Position numbers and translations under genes: made by a program. The notes under the pieces were generated by a model. The model was not told where the DNA came from. It made no database searches and saw only the letters and a program-made list of their open reading frames with translations. Source: AA29 sp041481445 (lineage in GTDB: Bacteria; Acidobacteriota; Vicinamibacteria; Fen-336). From it: a stretch of DNA of 56,713 bases. The stretch is from NCBI GenBank assembly GCA_041481445.1, contig JBGPBV010000031.1, positions 1 through 56,713 of the forward strand. The letters run 5' to 3'. This document shows, piece by piece, positions 20,150-31,931 of the stretch (position 1 is its first letter; every line of letters starts with the position of its first letter).

Positions 20150-20440
20150 ATGGCGAAGGTGAGGCCCCTGCGCGACCGCGTGCTCGTGAAGCGGGTCGAG
20201 GAAGCCGAGCAGAAGATCGGCGGGATCATCGTGCCCGACACGGCCAAGGAGAAGCCGCAGCAGGCCGAGGTCGTGGCCGTCGGCTCCGGGCGCATCCTGG
20301 AGAACGGGCAGCGCGAGCCGCTGGCCGTGAAGGCGGGCGACAAGGTCCTGGTCGGCAAGTGGACAGGGACCGACGTCACCATCGACGGCACCGAGTACCT
20401 GATCGTCAAGGAAGACGAGATTCTCGGGATCCTTAACTAA
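20150..20440 (+). CDS. groES: Co-chaperonin GroES (Hsp10), possibly with an N-terminal extension
   Basis: The 96-residue core (ATG 20150) is a standard GroES: KVRPLRDRVLVKRVEEAEQKIGGIIVPDTAKEKPQQAEVVAVG, the mobile-loop glycine-isoleucine pair, and EYLIVKEDEILGILN at the end. It caps the GroEL ring. The same frame stays open back to a GTG at 19958 that overlaps the hsp20 stop, adding 64 residues rich in Lys, Ala and Pro (KGAKKPGKAPAGGAKGAARI). The core start has only a weak Shine-Dalgarno (GAGG about 10 bases before), so use of the upstream GTG, or of both, cannot be ruled out. groEL follows 55 bp later. Confidence 0.95.
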   Translation: MAKVRPLRDRVLVKRVEEAEQKIGGIIVPDTAKEKPQQAEVVAVGSGRILENGQREPLAVKAGDKVLVGKWTGTDVTIDGTEYLIVKEDEILGILN

Positions 20441-20495
20441 GGCCGGGCGGCGCTCCGCGAGCAGCCGCCCTGGAATCACACGAGGGAAAGCAGGC

Positions 20496-22127
20496 ATGGC
20501 CAAAGACATCGTCTATCGTGAGGACGCGCGGGGCGCGATCCTGCGCGGCGTGAACGCCCTGGCCGACGCGGTCAAGGTCACGCTCGGGCCCAAGGGCCGG
20601 AACGTCGTCCTCGACAAGAAGTTCGGCTCCCCTACCATCACCAAGGACGGGGTGACGGTGGCGAAGGAGATCGACCTCAAGGACCCGATGGAGAACCTCG
20701 GGGCCCGCATGGTCCGCGAGGTCGCGAGCAAGACCTCGGACGTGGCCGGCGACGGGACCACCACCGCGACCGTGCTCGCCCAGGCCATCTACCGCGAGGG
20801 CATCAAGAGCGTGACCGCGGGCGCGAACCCCATGGAGCTCAAGAAGGGCATCGACCTGGCGGTGGGCGCGGTGGTGGACGAGCTCAAGAAGCTCAGCAAG
20901 CCCGTCAAGGGCAAGATGATCGCGCAGGTGGGCACCATCTCCGCCAACAACGACGAGGAGATCGGCAAGATCATCGCGGAGGCGATGGAGAAGGTCGGCA
21001 AGGACGGGGTCATCACCGTCGAGGAGTCCCGCACCATCGACACCGTGCTCGACGTGGTGGAGGGGATGCGCTTCGACCGCGGCTACTCCTCGCCCTACTT
21101 CGTGACCGATCCCGAGCGGATGGAGGTGGTGCTCGAGGAGCCGCAGATCCTCATCCACGAGAAGAAGATCTCGAGCATGAAGGACCTCCTTCCCATCCTG
21201 GAGAAGATCGCCCAGCAGGGGCGGCCGCTGCTCATCGTGGCGGAGGAGGTCGAGGGGGAGGCCCTGGCCACCCTGGTCGTCAACAAGCTTCGCGGGACCC
21301 TGAAGGTGGCGGCGGTCAAGGCCCCCGGGTACGGGGATCGCCGCAAGGCCATGCTCGAGGACATCGCGATCCTGACCGGGGGCAAGGCCATCACCGAGGA
21401 CCTCGGCATCAAGCTCGAGAACGTGCGCATCGAGGACCTGGGCCGGGCCAAGAAGGTCGTCATCGACAAGGACAACACCACGATCATCGAGGGGTCGGGC
21501 CAGTCGAAGAGCATCGAGGCCCGGGTCAAGCAGATCCGGACCCAGATCGACGAGACGACCTCCGACTACGACCGCGAGAAGCTCCAGGAGCGGCTGGCCA
21601 AGCTCGTGGGCGGAGTCGCGGTGATCAAGGTGGGCGCCCACACCGAGACCGAGATGAAGGAGAAGAAGGCGCGGGTCGAGGACGCGATGCACGCGACCAA
21701 GGCCGCGGTCGAGGAGGGCATCGTGCCCGGAGGCGGCGTGGCCCTGCTGCGGACGGTCCCGGCCCTCGACCGGATCCTCCAGGGCAAGGACATCAGCGCA
21801 GACGCCCGCCACGGCATCCAGATCATCAAGCGGGCGGCCGAGGAGCCCATGCGCTGGATCGCCACCAACGCCGGGCTCGAAGGCAACATGGTCGTGGCCA
21901 AGGTGAAGGAGATGGAGTCCGACGTGGGCTTCAACGCCGCGACCGAGACCTACGAGAACCTCACCGACGCGGGCGTCATCGACCCCACCAAGGTCGTGCG
22001 GTTCGCGATCCAGAACGCCTCGTCCATCGCCGGCCTCCTCCTGACGACGGAGGCGGTGGTGGCGGAGATCCCCGAGAAGAAGGCCGCCCCGCCCATGCCG
22101 CCGGGCGGCGGGATGGACGATTACTGA
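20496..22127 (+). CDS. groEL: Chaperonin GroEL (Hsp60)
   Basis: A 543-residue group I chaperonin. All marks are present: AKDIVYREDARGAILRGVNALADAVKVTLGPKGRNVVLDKKFG, the ATP-binding VAGDGTTTATVLAQ near residue 86, the apical domain with RGYSSPYFVTDPE, and the signature AAVEEGIVPGGGVALLR near residue 405. The C-terminus ends with PPGGGMDDY, a shortened Gly-Gly-Met tail. GAGGGAAAGC precedes the ATG. It works with the GroES encoded just upstream. The gene is followed by a GC-rich stretch that may act as a terminator. Confidence 0.98.
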   Translation: MAKDIVYREDARGAILRGVNALADAVKVTLGPKGRNVVLDKKFGSPTITKDGVTVAKEIDLKDPMENLGARMVREVASKTSDVAGDGTTTATVLAQAIYREGIKSVTAGANPMELKKGIDLAVGAVVDELKKLSKPVKGKMIAQVGTISANNDEEIGKIIAEAMEKVGKDGVITVEESRTIDTVLDVVEGMRFDRGYSSPYFVTDPERMEVVLEEPQILIHEKKISSMKDLLPILEKIAQQGRPLLIVAEEVEGEALATLVVNKLRGTLKVAAVKAPGYGDRRKAMLEDIAILTGGKAITEDLGIKLENVRIEDLGRAKKVVIDKDNTTIIEGSGQSKSIEARVKQIRTQIDETTSDYDREKLQERLAKLVGGVAVIKVGAHTETEMKEKKARVEDAMHATKAAVEEGIVPGGGVALLRTVPALDRILQGKDISADARHGIQIIKRAAEEPMRWIATNAGLEGNMVVAKVKEMESDVGFNAATETYENLTDAGVIDPTKVVRFAIQNASSIAGLLLTTEAVVAEIPEKKAAPPMPPGGGMDDY

Positions 22128-22439
22128 TCCAAAGACCGTCTCCCCGGGGGGGCCGCCGGGCCGCCCCTCCGGGGGGTCGGCACTTCGCCAAATGTCCCCA
22201 GTGTGGAACGCTGGCGACGCCCTTCTGCAACACCGATTTGGAGTCTGTCCAACATTTTGGATGTTGGGACAACTTTTGACGTGGCCTCTGCGTAACTCTC
22301 AGTGCACAATGCCCTTCCCCGCCGCCCGGGGAACCGGCCGGCACCGTTCGCGCCTGTGCCGCGGTACGGTCCTTGCAATCCGCGAGAGCGTCCCTGGCCG
22401 ACAACGGTCCCCCAGAGGGGACTCGGAGGTTCGAGGTCG
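22128..22439. other. 312-bp gap between groEL and the DegP-type protease gene
   Basis: No gene is seen. Just after the groEL stop there is a dense G/C hairpin region (about 22144-22180) that could stop transcription, though without a T-run. An inverted repeat CCAACAT-TTTGG-ATGTTGG lies at 22249-22267, a 7-bp stem and 5-base loop, in an AT-richer island (22230-22310); it could be an operator or the leader of the protease gene. TTGACG at 22276-22281 is a possible -35 but has no -10 at good spacing. The last 40 bases hold the protease ribosome site (GGAGG, 22425-22429). Confidence 0.5.
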
Positions 22440-23942
<1,503 letters not shown>

Positions 23943-23973
23943 GGGGCCAGCTTCCATACGAGGAGGGGGACTC

Positions 23974-24390
23974 ATGCCTTTGACCACCGACGCCGCCCAC
24001 CGGGAGAGACACGCGACGCTCCGGGCCATGCTCGAGGAGCGCCGCCGCGAGATCGTGGACAAGCTGCGCGGGATCCGGGAGAGCACCCCCGACCAGCGGC
24101 TGGACGTGCAGGACGCCGAGGAGCAGGCCGTCACCGACTTCGCCAAGGACATGGAGTTCGCCCTCGTGCAGATGAAGGCGGATACGCTGGCCCGCATCGA
24201 CGAGGCCCTGCACCGCGTCGAGGACGGCAGCTACGGGGAGTGCGCGGAGTGCGGGAAGGAGATCGTGGCCGCCCGTCTCAAGGCCCTCCCCTTCGCGGTC
24301 CTGTGCCGTGATTGCCAGGAGCGCGAGGAGAGCCGCACGGCCGAAGAGAAGCAGCCCGAGATGCGCGCGATACCGGCCTTGGAAGGGTAA
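23974..24390 (+). CDS. DksA/TraR-family C4 zinc-finger protein
   Basis: A 138-residue protein of the DksA/TraR family. The N-terminal two-thirds is a coiled coil (LRAMLEERRREIVDKLRGIRES to DEALHRVEDGSYG), and the C-terminus has the zinc finger CAECG-x17-CRDC (four cysteines). Family members bind in the RNA polymerase secondary channel and shift transcription with ppGpp. The acidic tip residues that DksA needs are not clear here (segment LDVQDAEEQAVTDFA), so it could instead be a YocK-like general stress protein. GAGGAGGGGGACTC gives a strong ribosome site. It lies 31 bp after the protease gene and before lon. Confidence 0.9.
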   Translation: MPLTTDAAHRERHATLRAMLEERRREIVDKLRGIRESTPDQRLDVQDAEEQAVTDFAKDMEFALVQMKADTLARIDEALHRVEDGSYGECAECGKEIVAARLKALPFAVLCRDCQEREESRTAEEKQPEMRAIPALEG

Positions 24391-24424
24391 CCGCGAAAGA
24401 TCAAGCGGCACCGACGTCAACGTC

Positions 24425-24463
24425 CGGAGCCGCACCGACGGCCAAGACGACGGTGCGGCTCCG
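24425..24463 (+). promoter_or_regulatory. Perfect 13-bp hairpin directly upstream of lon
   Basis: CGGAGCCGCACCG (24425-24437) and its exact reverse complement (24451-24463) flank a 13-base loop. The stem ends 13 bases before the lon ATG. Its position could let it mask or delay the ribosome site (an RNA thermometer or attenuator-like leader), or it could end the upstream transcript; there is no T-run. Confidence 0.6.
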
Positions 24464-24476
24464 ACTTGGAAAGACA

Positions 24477-26918
<2,442 letters not shown>

Positions 26919-26933
26919 GCTCTCCGCCCGCGG

Positions 26934-28607
26934 TCACTCCGGGTCGGACTCCTGGGTGACCGCAGGCGCCGCCGGGGGCGGACCTCGGCGCGCCCAGCCG
27001 TCCACGGCGACACCGACGGACAAGAGCAGGACCACGGGCAGGCCGAGCCCGCCGAACAGGCGGTCGATCCGATCACGGCGGCGCGCGAGGACGTCGAGCG
27101 CCCACAGGATCGCCAGCGCCACCATCCACACCACGGCGACGCGGACCTCGTCCGGGGACGCGGAGACGAGCGAGGGGACGTAGCGCCCGATCGGCGGTTC
27201 CCCGGAGAGCGCCTCCCACAGCCGCGTCGGACGGTCCCCGCGGTTGAGGAGCAGGAGCGCTCCCGGCCTCACCGTCATCGCGATCGTCGTCACCACCCCG
27301 ATCGCGGCCAGGGGCCAGCGCCAGCGCGCCAGCCCGGCGCGTGAGGCGGCCACGCGGACGGCCAGGGCCAGGCCGAGCACGGGCAGGGCGGGCACGAGGA
27401 ACCGCGCCGGCGGGCACTGTCCCCCCCACCACATCCGCCAGGGCAGCGCGGGGACGATCACGGCGGCGCCGACGAGCAGCGGCTCCCAGGCGCGCGCACC
27501 CACGAGCAGCCCCAGTCCGGCCAGCGCGACCAGGAATACGGGCGCCACCGGGAGCAGCCCGAACGAGCGGTCGAGGACGAGGCCGACCAGGGCGCGGACC
27601 GGGGAGCCGTCCGCGTCCCTCGGCACCCCGCCGTAGATCGCGAGCGGCGAGGCGACCCCGAAGATCGCGCGGTAGTAGGCCAGGAACGCCGCCGCCATCA
27701 GGACCGCGGTGGCCAGGAAGGCCAGGCGCGCGCGGCCGCGCAGACGGACCAGGGCGATGATGCCGAGCGCGGCCGCCGCCGCCGCCATCTTGAGGTGCAG
27801 CCACGGGAGGGCGGAGGCCAGGAGAGCGGCGACCACGGCGCGGACGACGGCCCGCGCCTCCCGGGGCTGACCCCGGCCGTCCTCCATCACCATCCGAAGC
27901 GCCACCGCCAGCGCCAGCGCCGACGGGACCTCCGTGTAGAGGTGGAACGAGTAGAACGCCACCGGTGGAACCAGGACGAGGGCCCAGGCGAGCAGCGCGG
28001 CCTCCTCGTCGCTCGTGTGCCGGCGCGACGCCCTCCACGTCTCGAGCCCGAGGAGCGCGGCGGCCAGGGTCAGCCCCAGCACGCACAGGGGCCGGCCACC
28101 GAGCGCGTAGAGGGGAGCCAGGACCACCGGCAAGCCGGGGCTGTGGGCGGGGAACGGGCGGCCGTCCGCGCGCGGAAAGCCGTAGTGCGGCGTGACGGGG
28201 CCGGGAGTGTATTCTCGCCAGTCCTCGCGCTCGAGGTTGTCGCGCAGGTCGAGGTCGTGCTCCCGCCAGAGGCTCTGGGCCATCAGGAGGTAGTGCGGCT
28301 CGTCGCCGGTGACACGCAGCCGCGACGTGTAGGCGAGTCCCACGACGAGGAGGAAGACCCAGCCGAGGACGAGGAGCACGGAGGCGCGGACGGCGGGCAG
28401 GCGCGGCCGCGGCTGCAGGGCGGCCAGGGCCAGGGCGAGGGCCAGCGCGGCCAGGGCAAGGCCGAGCGGCCCACGGACCGCACCCAGGGCGGGCACCCAT
28501 CGGACCAGGGCGGGAAGCCGCGCCGCCGCCAGCAGCCCGCCGGCCCAGGCCACGGGCGCGAGCGCACGCGGCCAGGACGCCTCAGGATTGACGGACGGGA
28601 GCGCCAT
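26934..28607 (-). CDS. Polytopic membrane protein, probable GT-C-type glycosyltransferase
   Basis: A 557-residue inner-membrane protein with about 11-13 hydrophobic helices. After helix 3 comes the motif VTGDEPHYLLMAQSLWREHDLDLRDN, an acidic-pair loop after the first helices as in GT-C transferases that use polyprenyl-phosphate sugars (GT39/ArnT/PMT types). The large extracytoplasmic loop with HYGFPRADGRPFPAHSPGLPVVLAPLYALGG also fits that fold. The sugar and acceptor are unknown. It is convergent with lon and divergent from the kinase gene by 19 bp; a different polytopic protein of similar type is at 40707. Confidence 0.75.
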   Translation of the reverse strand: MALPSVNPEASWPRALAPVAWAGGLLAAARLPALVRWVPALGAVRGPLGLALAALALALALAALQPRPRLPAVRASVLLVLGWVFLLVVGLAYTSRLRVTGDEPHYLLMAQSLWREHDLDLRDNLEREDWREYTPGPVTPHYGFPRADGRPFPAHSPGLPVVLAPLYALGGRPLCVLGLTLAAALLGLETWRASRRHTSDEEAALLAWALVLVPPVAFYSFHLYTEVPSALALAVALRMVMEDGRGQPREARAVVRAVVAALLASALPWLHLKMAAAAAALGIIALVRLRGRARLAFLATAVLMAAAFLAYYRAIFGVASPLAIYGGVPRDADGSPVRALVGLVLDRSFGLLPVAPVFLVALAGLGLLVGARAWEPLLVGAAVIVPALPWRMWWGGQCPPARFLVPALPVLGLALAVRVAASRAGLARWRWPLAAIGVVTTIAMTVRPGALLLLNRGDRPTRLWEALSGEPPIGRYVPSLVSASPDEVRVAVVWMVALAILWALDVLARRRDRIDRLFGGLGLPVVLLLSVGVAVDGWARRGPPPAAPAVTQESDPE

Positions 28608-28626
28608 CGGTCATCATCTTTCGTCC

Positions 28627-30291
28627 ATGCAGTGCCCGAAGTGCGCAGGGGAGAATCCCCCCGACGCCCACCGCTGCGGGCACTGCGAAGGGAGCCTCTC
28701 CCTCGCCGTGCTCGAGGTCGTGCGCGGCAACGTCCCGGAAAAGATCCATTTCCTGAAACCCCGCACGTATACGATGGGCCGCGCGCGCTTCAACGACATC
28801 AGCCTCAGCGAGCCCTCGATCTCGAAGAGCCACGCCCGCATCCTGCACGAGGGCGGCCGCTTCGTGATCGAGGACCAGGGCAGCCTCCACGGCGTCTACG
28901 TCAACGCCTCCAGGGTGCAGCGGAGCGAGCTGCCCCCGGACGCCCAGATCCAGCTCGGCAACGTCACCCTCAAGTTCTCGTCCCTCTCCGGCGAGGGCTC
29001 CACCGGCGCCATCACCGGCCTCCCCTGGATCGAGCAGCAGCAGCTCCTCCTCTCCCTGGTGCAGGCCCTCAACTCCACGCTCGTGCTGAGCCAGGTCCTG
29101 GAGCAGGTCCTCGACGCCGTCATGCGGATCACGCGCGCGGAGCGTGGCTTCCTCCTCCTGGCCGAGGGCAGCGCCGACCCGCGCTATCCGGTCCTGTCCG
29201 GGCTGCGCGTCCGCGTGGGGCGGCGACGGGGGGCCAGCCTCGACCCCGAGCACATGACGGGCCTGTCCACGTCGGTCGTGCGCCGGGCGGTGGAGACGGG
29301 GGAGACGGTGGCCACCGGCAACGCCGTGGCCGACCCCGCCCTCGGCCGGGCCCAGAGCGTCATCCTCATGGACCTGCGCACGATCGTCTGCATTCCCCTG
29401 CGCTCGCCGCGCATGGACGACACCGAGAGCGCCGGCCCCCGCGTCCTGGGCGCGATCTACGTCGACAACCAGGAGACCTCGGCCCCCTTCAGCGCCGACA
29501 GCCTCAAGACGGTGGAGGCGCTGGCCCGTCACGCCGCCCTGGCCATCGAGAACGCGCTGCTGTTCGAGCGCGAGCAGAAGACGATCGAGGAGCTGCGGCA
29601 GGCCCACAAGCAGCTCCTCCAATCGGAGAAGCTGGCCACCATCGGGCAGATGGCGGCCGGCATCGCCCACGAGCTCAACACGCCCCTGACCTACATCATG
29701 GGCAACCTGGAGCTGCTGGAGGCCCAGCCACAGAGCCCGGCCCACAAGGAGATGCTCATCTCGATCGCGCGCGGGGCGGAGCGGATCACCAGCCTGGCCC
29801 AGAGCCTCCTCGCCTTCAGCCGCCCGGCCCAGGAGGAGCCCGTCCTCCTCCGCGCCAACGAGGTGGTCGAGCGGGCCCTGGAGCTCTGTCACTACCAGAT
29901 CCTCAAGGGCGGGGTGCATCTCCGGAAGGACCTGGCGGCCACGCTCCCGCGCATCCGGGGCGTGCCCAACCAGCTCGAGACCGCGCTCATCAACCTCGTC
30001 GTCAACGCCATCCATGCGATGGAGGGCCAGGGCGGCGGGGCCCTCCACGTCACGACCGCCACCCAGGAGGGCCAGGTGGAGATCACGGTGGCCGATACCG
30101 GCAAGGGGATCCCGCCCGAGATCCAGGCCACCATCTTCGAGCCGTTCTTCACGACCAAGCCGGAAGGAAGGGGCACCGGCCTCGGCCTCTCGACCGTCCT
30201 CATGATCGTCGAGCGCCACAAGGGCCGGATCGACTTCGCGAGCGCGCCCGGCCAGGGTACGACGTTCCGGATCCTGATTCCCGGAGCCTAG
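28627..30291 (+). CDS. Soluble histidine kinase with zinc ribbon, FHA and GAF domains
   Basis: A 554-residue cytoplasmic sensor kinase. It opens with a zinc ribbon (Cys3, Cys6, Cys17, Cys20: CPKC and CGHC), then an FHA domain at about 25-115 (GRARFNDISLSEPSISKSHARIL), a GAF domain at about 130-310, and HisKA with IGQMAAGIAHELNTPLTYIMGNLELL. The ATPase part shows NLVVNAIHAM, ADTGKGIPPE, FEPFFTTKPEGRGTGLGLST. There is no receiver domain and no response regulator next door. FHA domains bind phospho-threonine, so it may link a Ser/Thr kinase to a two-component path (inference). The ATG at 28627 is the first residue of the ribbon; longer starts overlap the divergent gene. Confidence 0.93.
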   Translation: MQCPKCAGENPPDAHRCGHCEGSLSLAVLEVVRGNVPEKIHFLKPRTYTMGRARFNDISLSEPSISKSHARILHEGGRFVIEDQGSLHGVYVNASRVQRSELPPDAQIQLGNVTLKFSSLSGEGSTGAITGLPWIEQQQLLLSLVQALNSTLVLSQVLEQVLDAVMRITRAERGFLLLAEGSADPRYPVLSGLRVRVGRRRGASLDPEHMTGLSTSVVRRAVETGETVATGNAVADPALGRAQSVILMDLRTIVCIPLRSPRMDDTESAGPRVLGAIYVDNQETSAPFSADSLKTVEALARHAALAIENALLFEREQKTIEELRQAHKQLLQSEKLATIGQMAAGIAHELNTPLTYIMGNLELLEAQPQSPAHKEMLISIARGAERITSLAQSLLAFSRPAQEEPVLLRANEVVERALELCHYQILKGGVHLRKDLAATLPRIRGVPNQLETALINLVVNAIHAMEGQGGGALHVTTATQEGQVEITVADTGKGIPPEIQATIFEPFFTTKPEGRGTGLGLSTVLMIVERHKGRIDFASAPGQGTTFRILIPGA

Positions 30292-30348
30292 GCCCTCGGG
30301 GGCGCGCCTCCCCTGGCTCCTCACGCCCCTCACCTGACTCCTCGCTGG

Positions 30349-30390
30349 CTGTGGCCCGGCCGCGCGCGCAGCGTGGGCGCGAGGCCACAG
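30349..30390 (+). terminator. Possible GC hairpin after the FHA kinase gene
   Basis: CTGTGGCC (30349-30356) and GGCCACAG (30383-30390) are exact complements with a 26-base GC-rich interior that can pair further. No T-run follows, so it is a weak terminator candidate. Confidence 0.3.
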
Positions 30391-30439
30391 GCGCGAGCGG
30401 GCACACGCGTGGATCCGCGAAACCATGCGAGTCGCGCGC

Positions 30440-30455
30440 TGGCATGACGCGTGCT
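30440..30455 (+). promoter_or_regulatory. Sigma-54 (RpoN) promoter match
   Basis: TGGCATGACGCGTGCT fits the sigma-54 consensus TGGCAC-N5-TTGCW at nearly all informative positions, with exactly 10 bases between the GG and the GC. The predicted start, about 12 bases after the GC (near 30466), lies just upstream of a GAGGAAG ribosome site (30468-30474) and GTG 30478. Confidence 0.6.
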
Positions 30456-30477
30456 TATGCCTGGCGCGAGGAAGCGC

Positions 30478-30639
30478 GTGCTCACCTCCAAGGGACTGCT
30501 GCTCGCCGGCGGATGGCTGGCGGTGGTGTTCGCGCTCGTGGCCGCTTCCGGCCTCACGAGCGTGGCCGCCTCCCAGATCCTGCTCGCCTCCGGCGCCGTC
30601 ATCGCGCTGACCTTGACCCGGGGAAGCCGCCGAGACTGA
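30478..30639 (+). CDS. Tiny membrane protein (53 residues), unknown
   Basis: A small protein with two short hydrophobic helices (GLLLAGGWLAVVFALVAASGL and AASQILLASGAVIALTL) and a basic tail RGSRRD. I do not recognise a family. The GTG at 30478 is preferred over in-frame ATG 30457 because GAGGAAG lies just before it and because a sigma-54 promoter match predicts an RNA start near 30466, after the ATG. If that promoter is not real, the 60-residue form from 30457 is possible. Confidence 0.5.
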   Translation: MLTSKGLLLAGGWLAVVFALVAASGLTSVAASQILLASGAVIALTLTRGSRRD

Positions 30640-30644
30640 GGGGC

Positions 30645-30788
30645 ATGAACCGCCTGAAGATCGCCGCCGTCGTCTATCTCGTGAAGGCCGTGCTCGTGGG
30701 GATCGCCTGGCTCGTCGTCCCCGACCTTCCCGAGCGCGCGATGGCCAAGGCGCGCGAGACCTGGACCGCGGTCTCCGGAGGGCGCTGA
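30645..30788 (+). CDS. Tiny membrane protein (47 residues), unknown
   Basis: A protein of one hydrophobic helix (IAAVVYLVKAVLVGIAWLVVP) followed by a short amphipathic, charged segment (LPERAMAKARETWTAV). GAGGGGC lies right before the ATG, a convincing ribosome site, and the gene begins 5 bases after the previous stop, so the two form a micro-operon. No family recognised. Convergent with the kinase-fold gene at 30837. Confidence 0.55.
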   Translation: MNRLKIAAVVYLVKAVLVGIAWLVVPDLPERAMAKARETWTAVSGGR

Positions 30789-30836
30789 GCCGAAGCGCCT
30801 CCACCCCGCGGCCGCTCCCCCGCCGCGCCGGGGTCC

Positions 30837-31928
30837 TCAGCCCGCCAACCCGTCGATGCGGCCGGTGGCGATCGCGCGCGCGGCCGTGGTGGCGCAGGCG
30901 GCCACCGCGGTGTCGAGCCGGGCGAACCGCGGGTCGCGGGTGTGGCCCTGCCGGAAGCGGGCGTAGATCTGCTGCGCGATCACCGCGACCTTGAACAGTC
31001 CGAACGCGTAGTAGAACGGCAACTGGGACAGGTCGCGGCCGGTGGCCCGGGCATAACGCTCGGCGACCTCGCGCCGGCGCAGGCTGCCCGGCTGCGCGGT
31101 GATCTCGACGAACCCGGCGGCGCGCCACTCCGGAGGATCGTCCGGATCCAGCCAGTAGGCGAGCGTGGTCCCCAGGTCCATGAGCGGGTGGCCCAGCGTC
31201 GCCATCTCCCAGTCGAGCACGGCCAGGATGCGGCCCAGGCGCCGCGGATCCAGGACCACGTTGTCGTGCTTGAAGTCGTTGTGGATGACGGCCACCGCCG
31301 ACGACGCCGGCCGGTGGGCGTCCAGCCAGCCCGCGACCTCCTCCATCGCCGGCAGGTCGCTCGTACGGGCGGCCTGCCAGCGCGCGGTCCAGCCCTTCAC
31401 CTGCCGCTCGACGTATCCCTCGCCGTGCCCGAGAGCGGCCAGCCCGCCCGCCTGCGCGTCCAGCGCGTGCAGCTCGACGAGGGCGTCGACCAGGGACTGG
31501 GAGACCGCCCGGCGCTCGTCCGCGTCCAGGGCCGCCGCCGCCGGGCCGCGCGGGACGACGCCCCGGACCCGCTCCATCAGGAAGAAGGGCGCGCCCAGCA
31601 CCGAGGGGTCGCCGCAGAACGCGATCGGACGAGGAGCCCGCGCGTAGAGGGGCGCGAGGGCGGTGAGGATCCGGTGCTCGCGGCCCATGTCGTGCGCGGT
31701 CTTGATGGCCGCGCCCGGCGGCGGCCGGCGCAGGACCATCGCGCGGCCGCCCTTGCTTACCAGGTAGGTGAGGTTCGAGAAACCACGCGGGAACTGCTCG
31801 ACCGTGACCGCCCCCGAGAGGTCCGGCTGCGTGCGGGCGAGGTAGGCGTCGAGGGCGGCGGCGTCGATCTCCTCCCCCGGCCGGACCGCGCGCGGGAGGT
31901 CGACGAGCGCCTCCGGATCCGCGGCCAC
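30837..31928 (-). CDS. Phosphotransferase of the APH/ACAD10-11 kinase family
   Basis: A 363-residue protein with the aminoglycoside-phosphotransferase kinase fold: FPRGFSNLTYLVSKGGRAMVLRRPP as the nucleotide loop, FFLMERVRGVVPRG as hinge, catalytic HNDFKHDN near residue 227, and DWEMATLGHPLMDLG with the metal-binding Asp. This subgroup is homologous to the kinase half of mammalian ACAD10/ACAD11, which phosphorylates 4-hydroxyacyl-CoA as part of 4-hydroxy acid breakdown. The gene starts with GTG 3 bases after the acyl-CoA dehydrogenase stop, and the two would act in turn: phosphorylation, then elimination. It is not an antibiotic-resistance gene by context. Confidence 0.92.
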   Translation of the reverse strand: MAADPEALVDLPRAVRPGEEIDAAALDAYLARTQPDLSGAVTVEQFPRGFSNLTYLVSKGGRAMVLRRPPPGAAIKTAHDMGREHRILTALAPLYARAPRPIAFCGDPSVLGAPFFLMERVRGVVPRGPAAAALDADERRAVSQSLVDALVELHALDAQAGGLAALGHGEGYVERQVKGWTARWQAARTSDLPAMEEVAGWLDAHRPASSAVAVIHNDFKHDNVVLDPRRLGRILAVLDWEMATLGHPLMDLGTTLAYWLDPDDPPEWRAAGFVEITAQPGSLRRREVAERYARATGRDLSQLPFYYAFGLFKVAVIAQQIYARFRQGHTRDPRFARLDTAVAACATTAARAIATGRIDGLAG

Positions 31929-31931
31929 CTT

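Noticed and set aside
22276..22310. Sigma-70 promoter for the DegP-type protease (TTGACG with TAACTC or CACAAT)
   Set aside because: The spacings are 11 and 23 bases, outside the working range.
24312..24476. N-terminal extension of Lon
   Set aside because: The extra frame runs over the previous gene and a perfect hairpin, while the ATG at 24477 begins the conserved Lon start.
30837..31928. Antibiotic resistance phosphotransferase
   Set aside because: The kinase fold is of the ACAD10/11-associated type and lies next to an acyl-CoA dehydrogenase gene, so a metabolic role is more likely.
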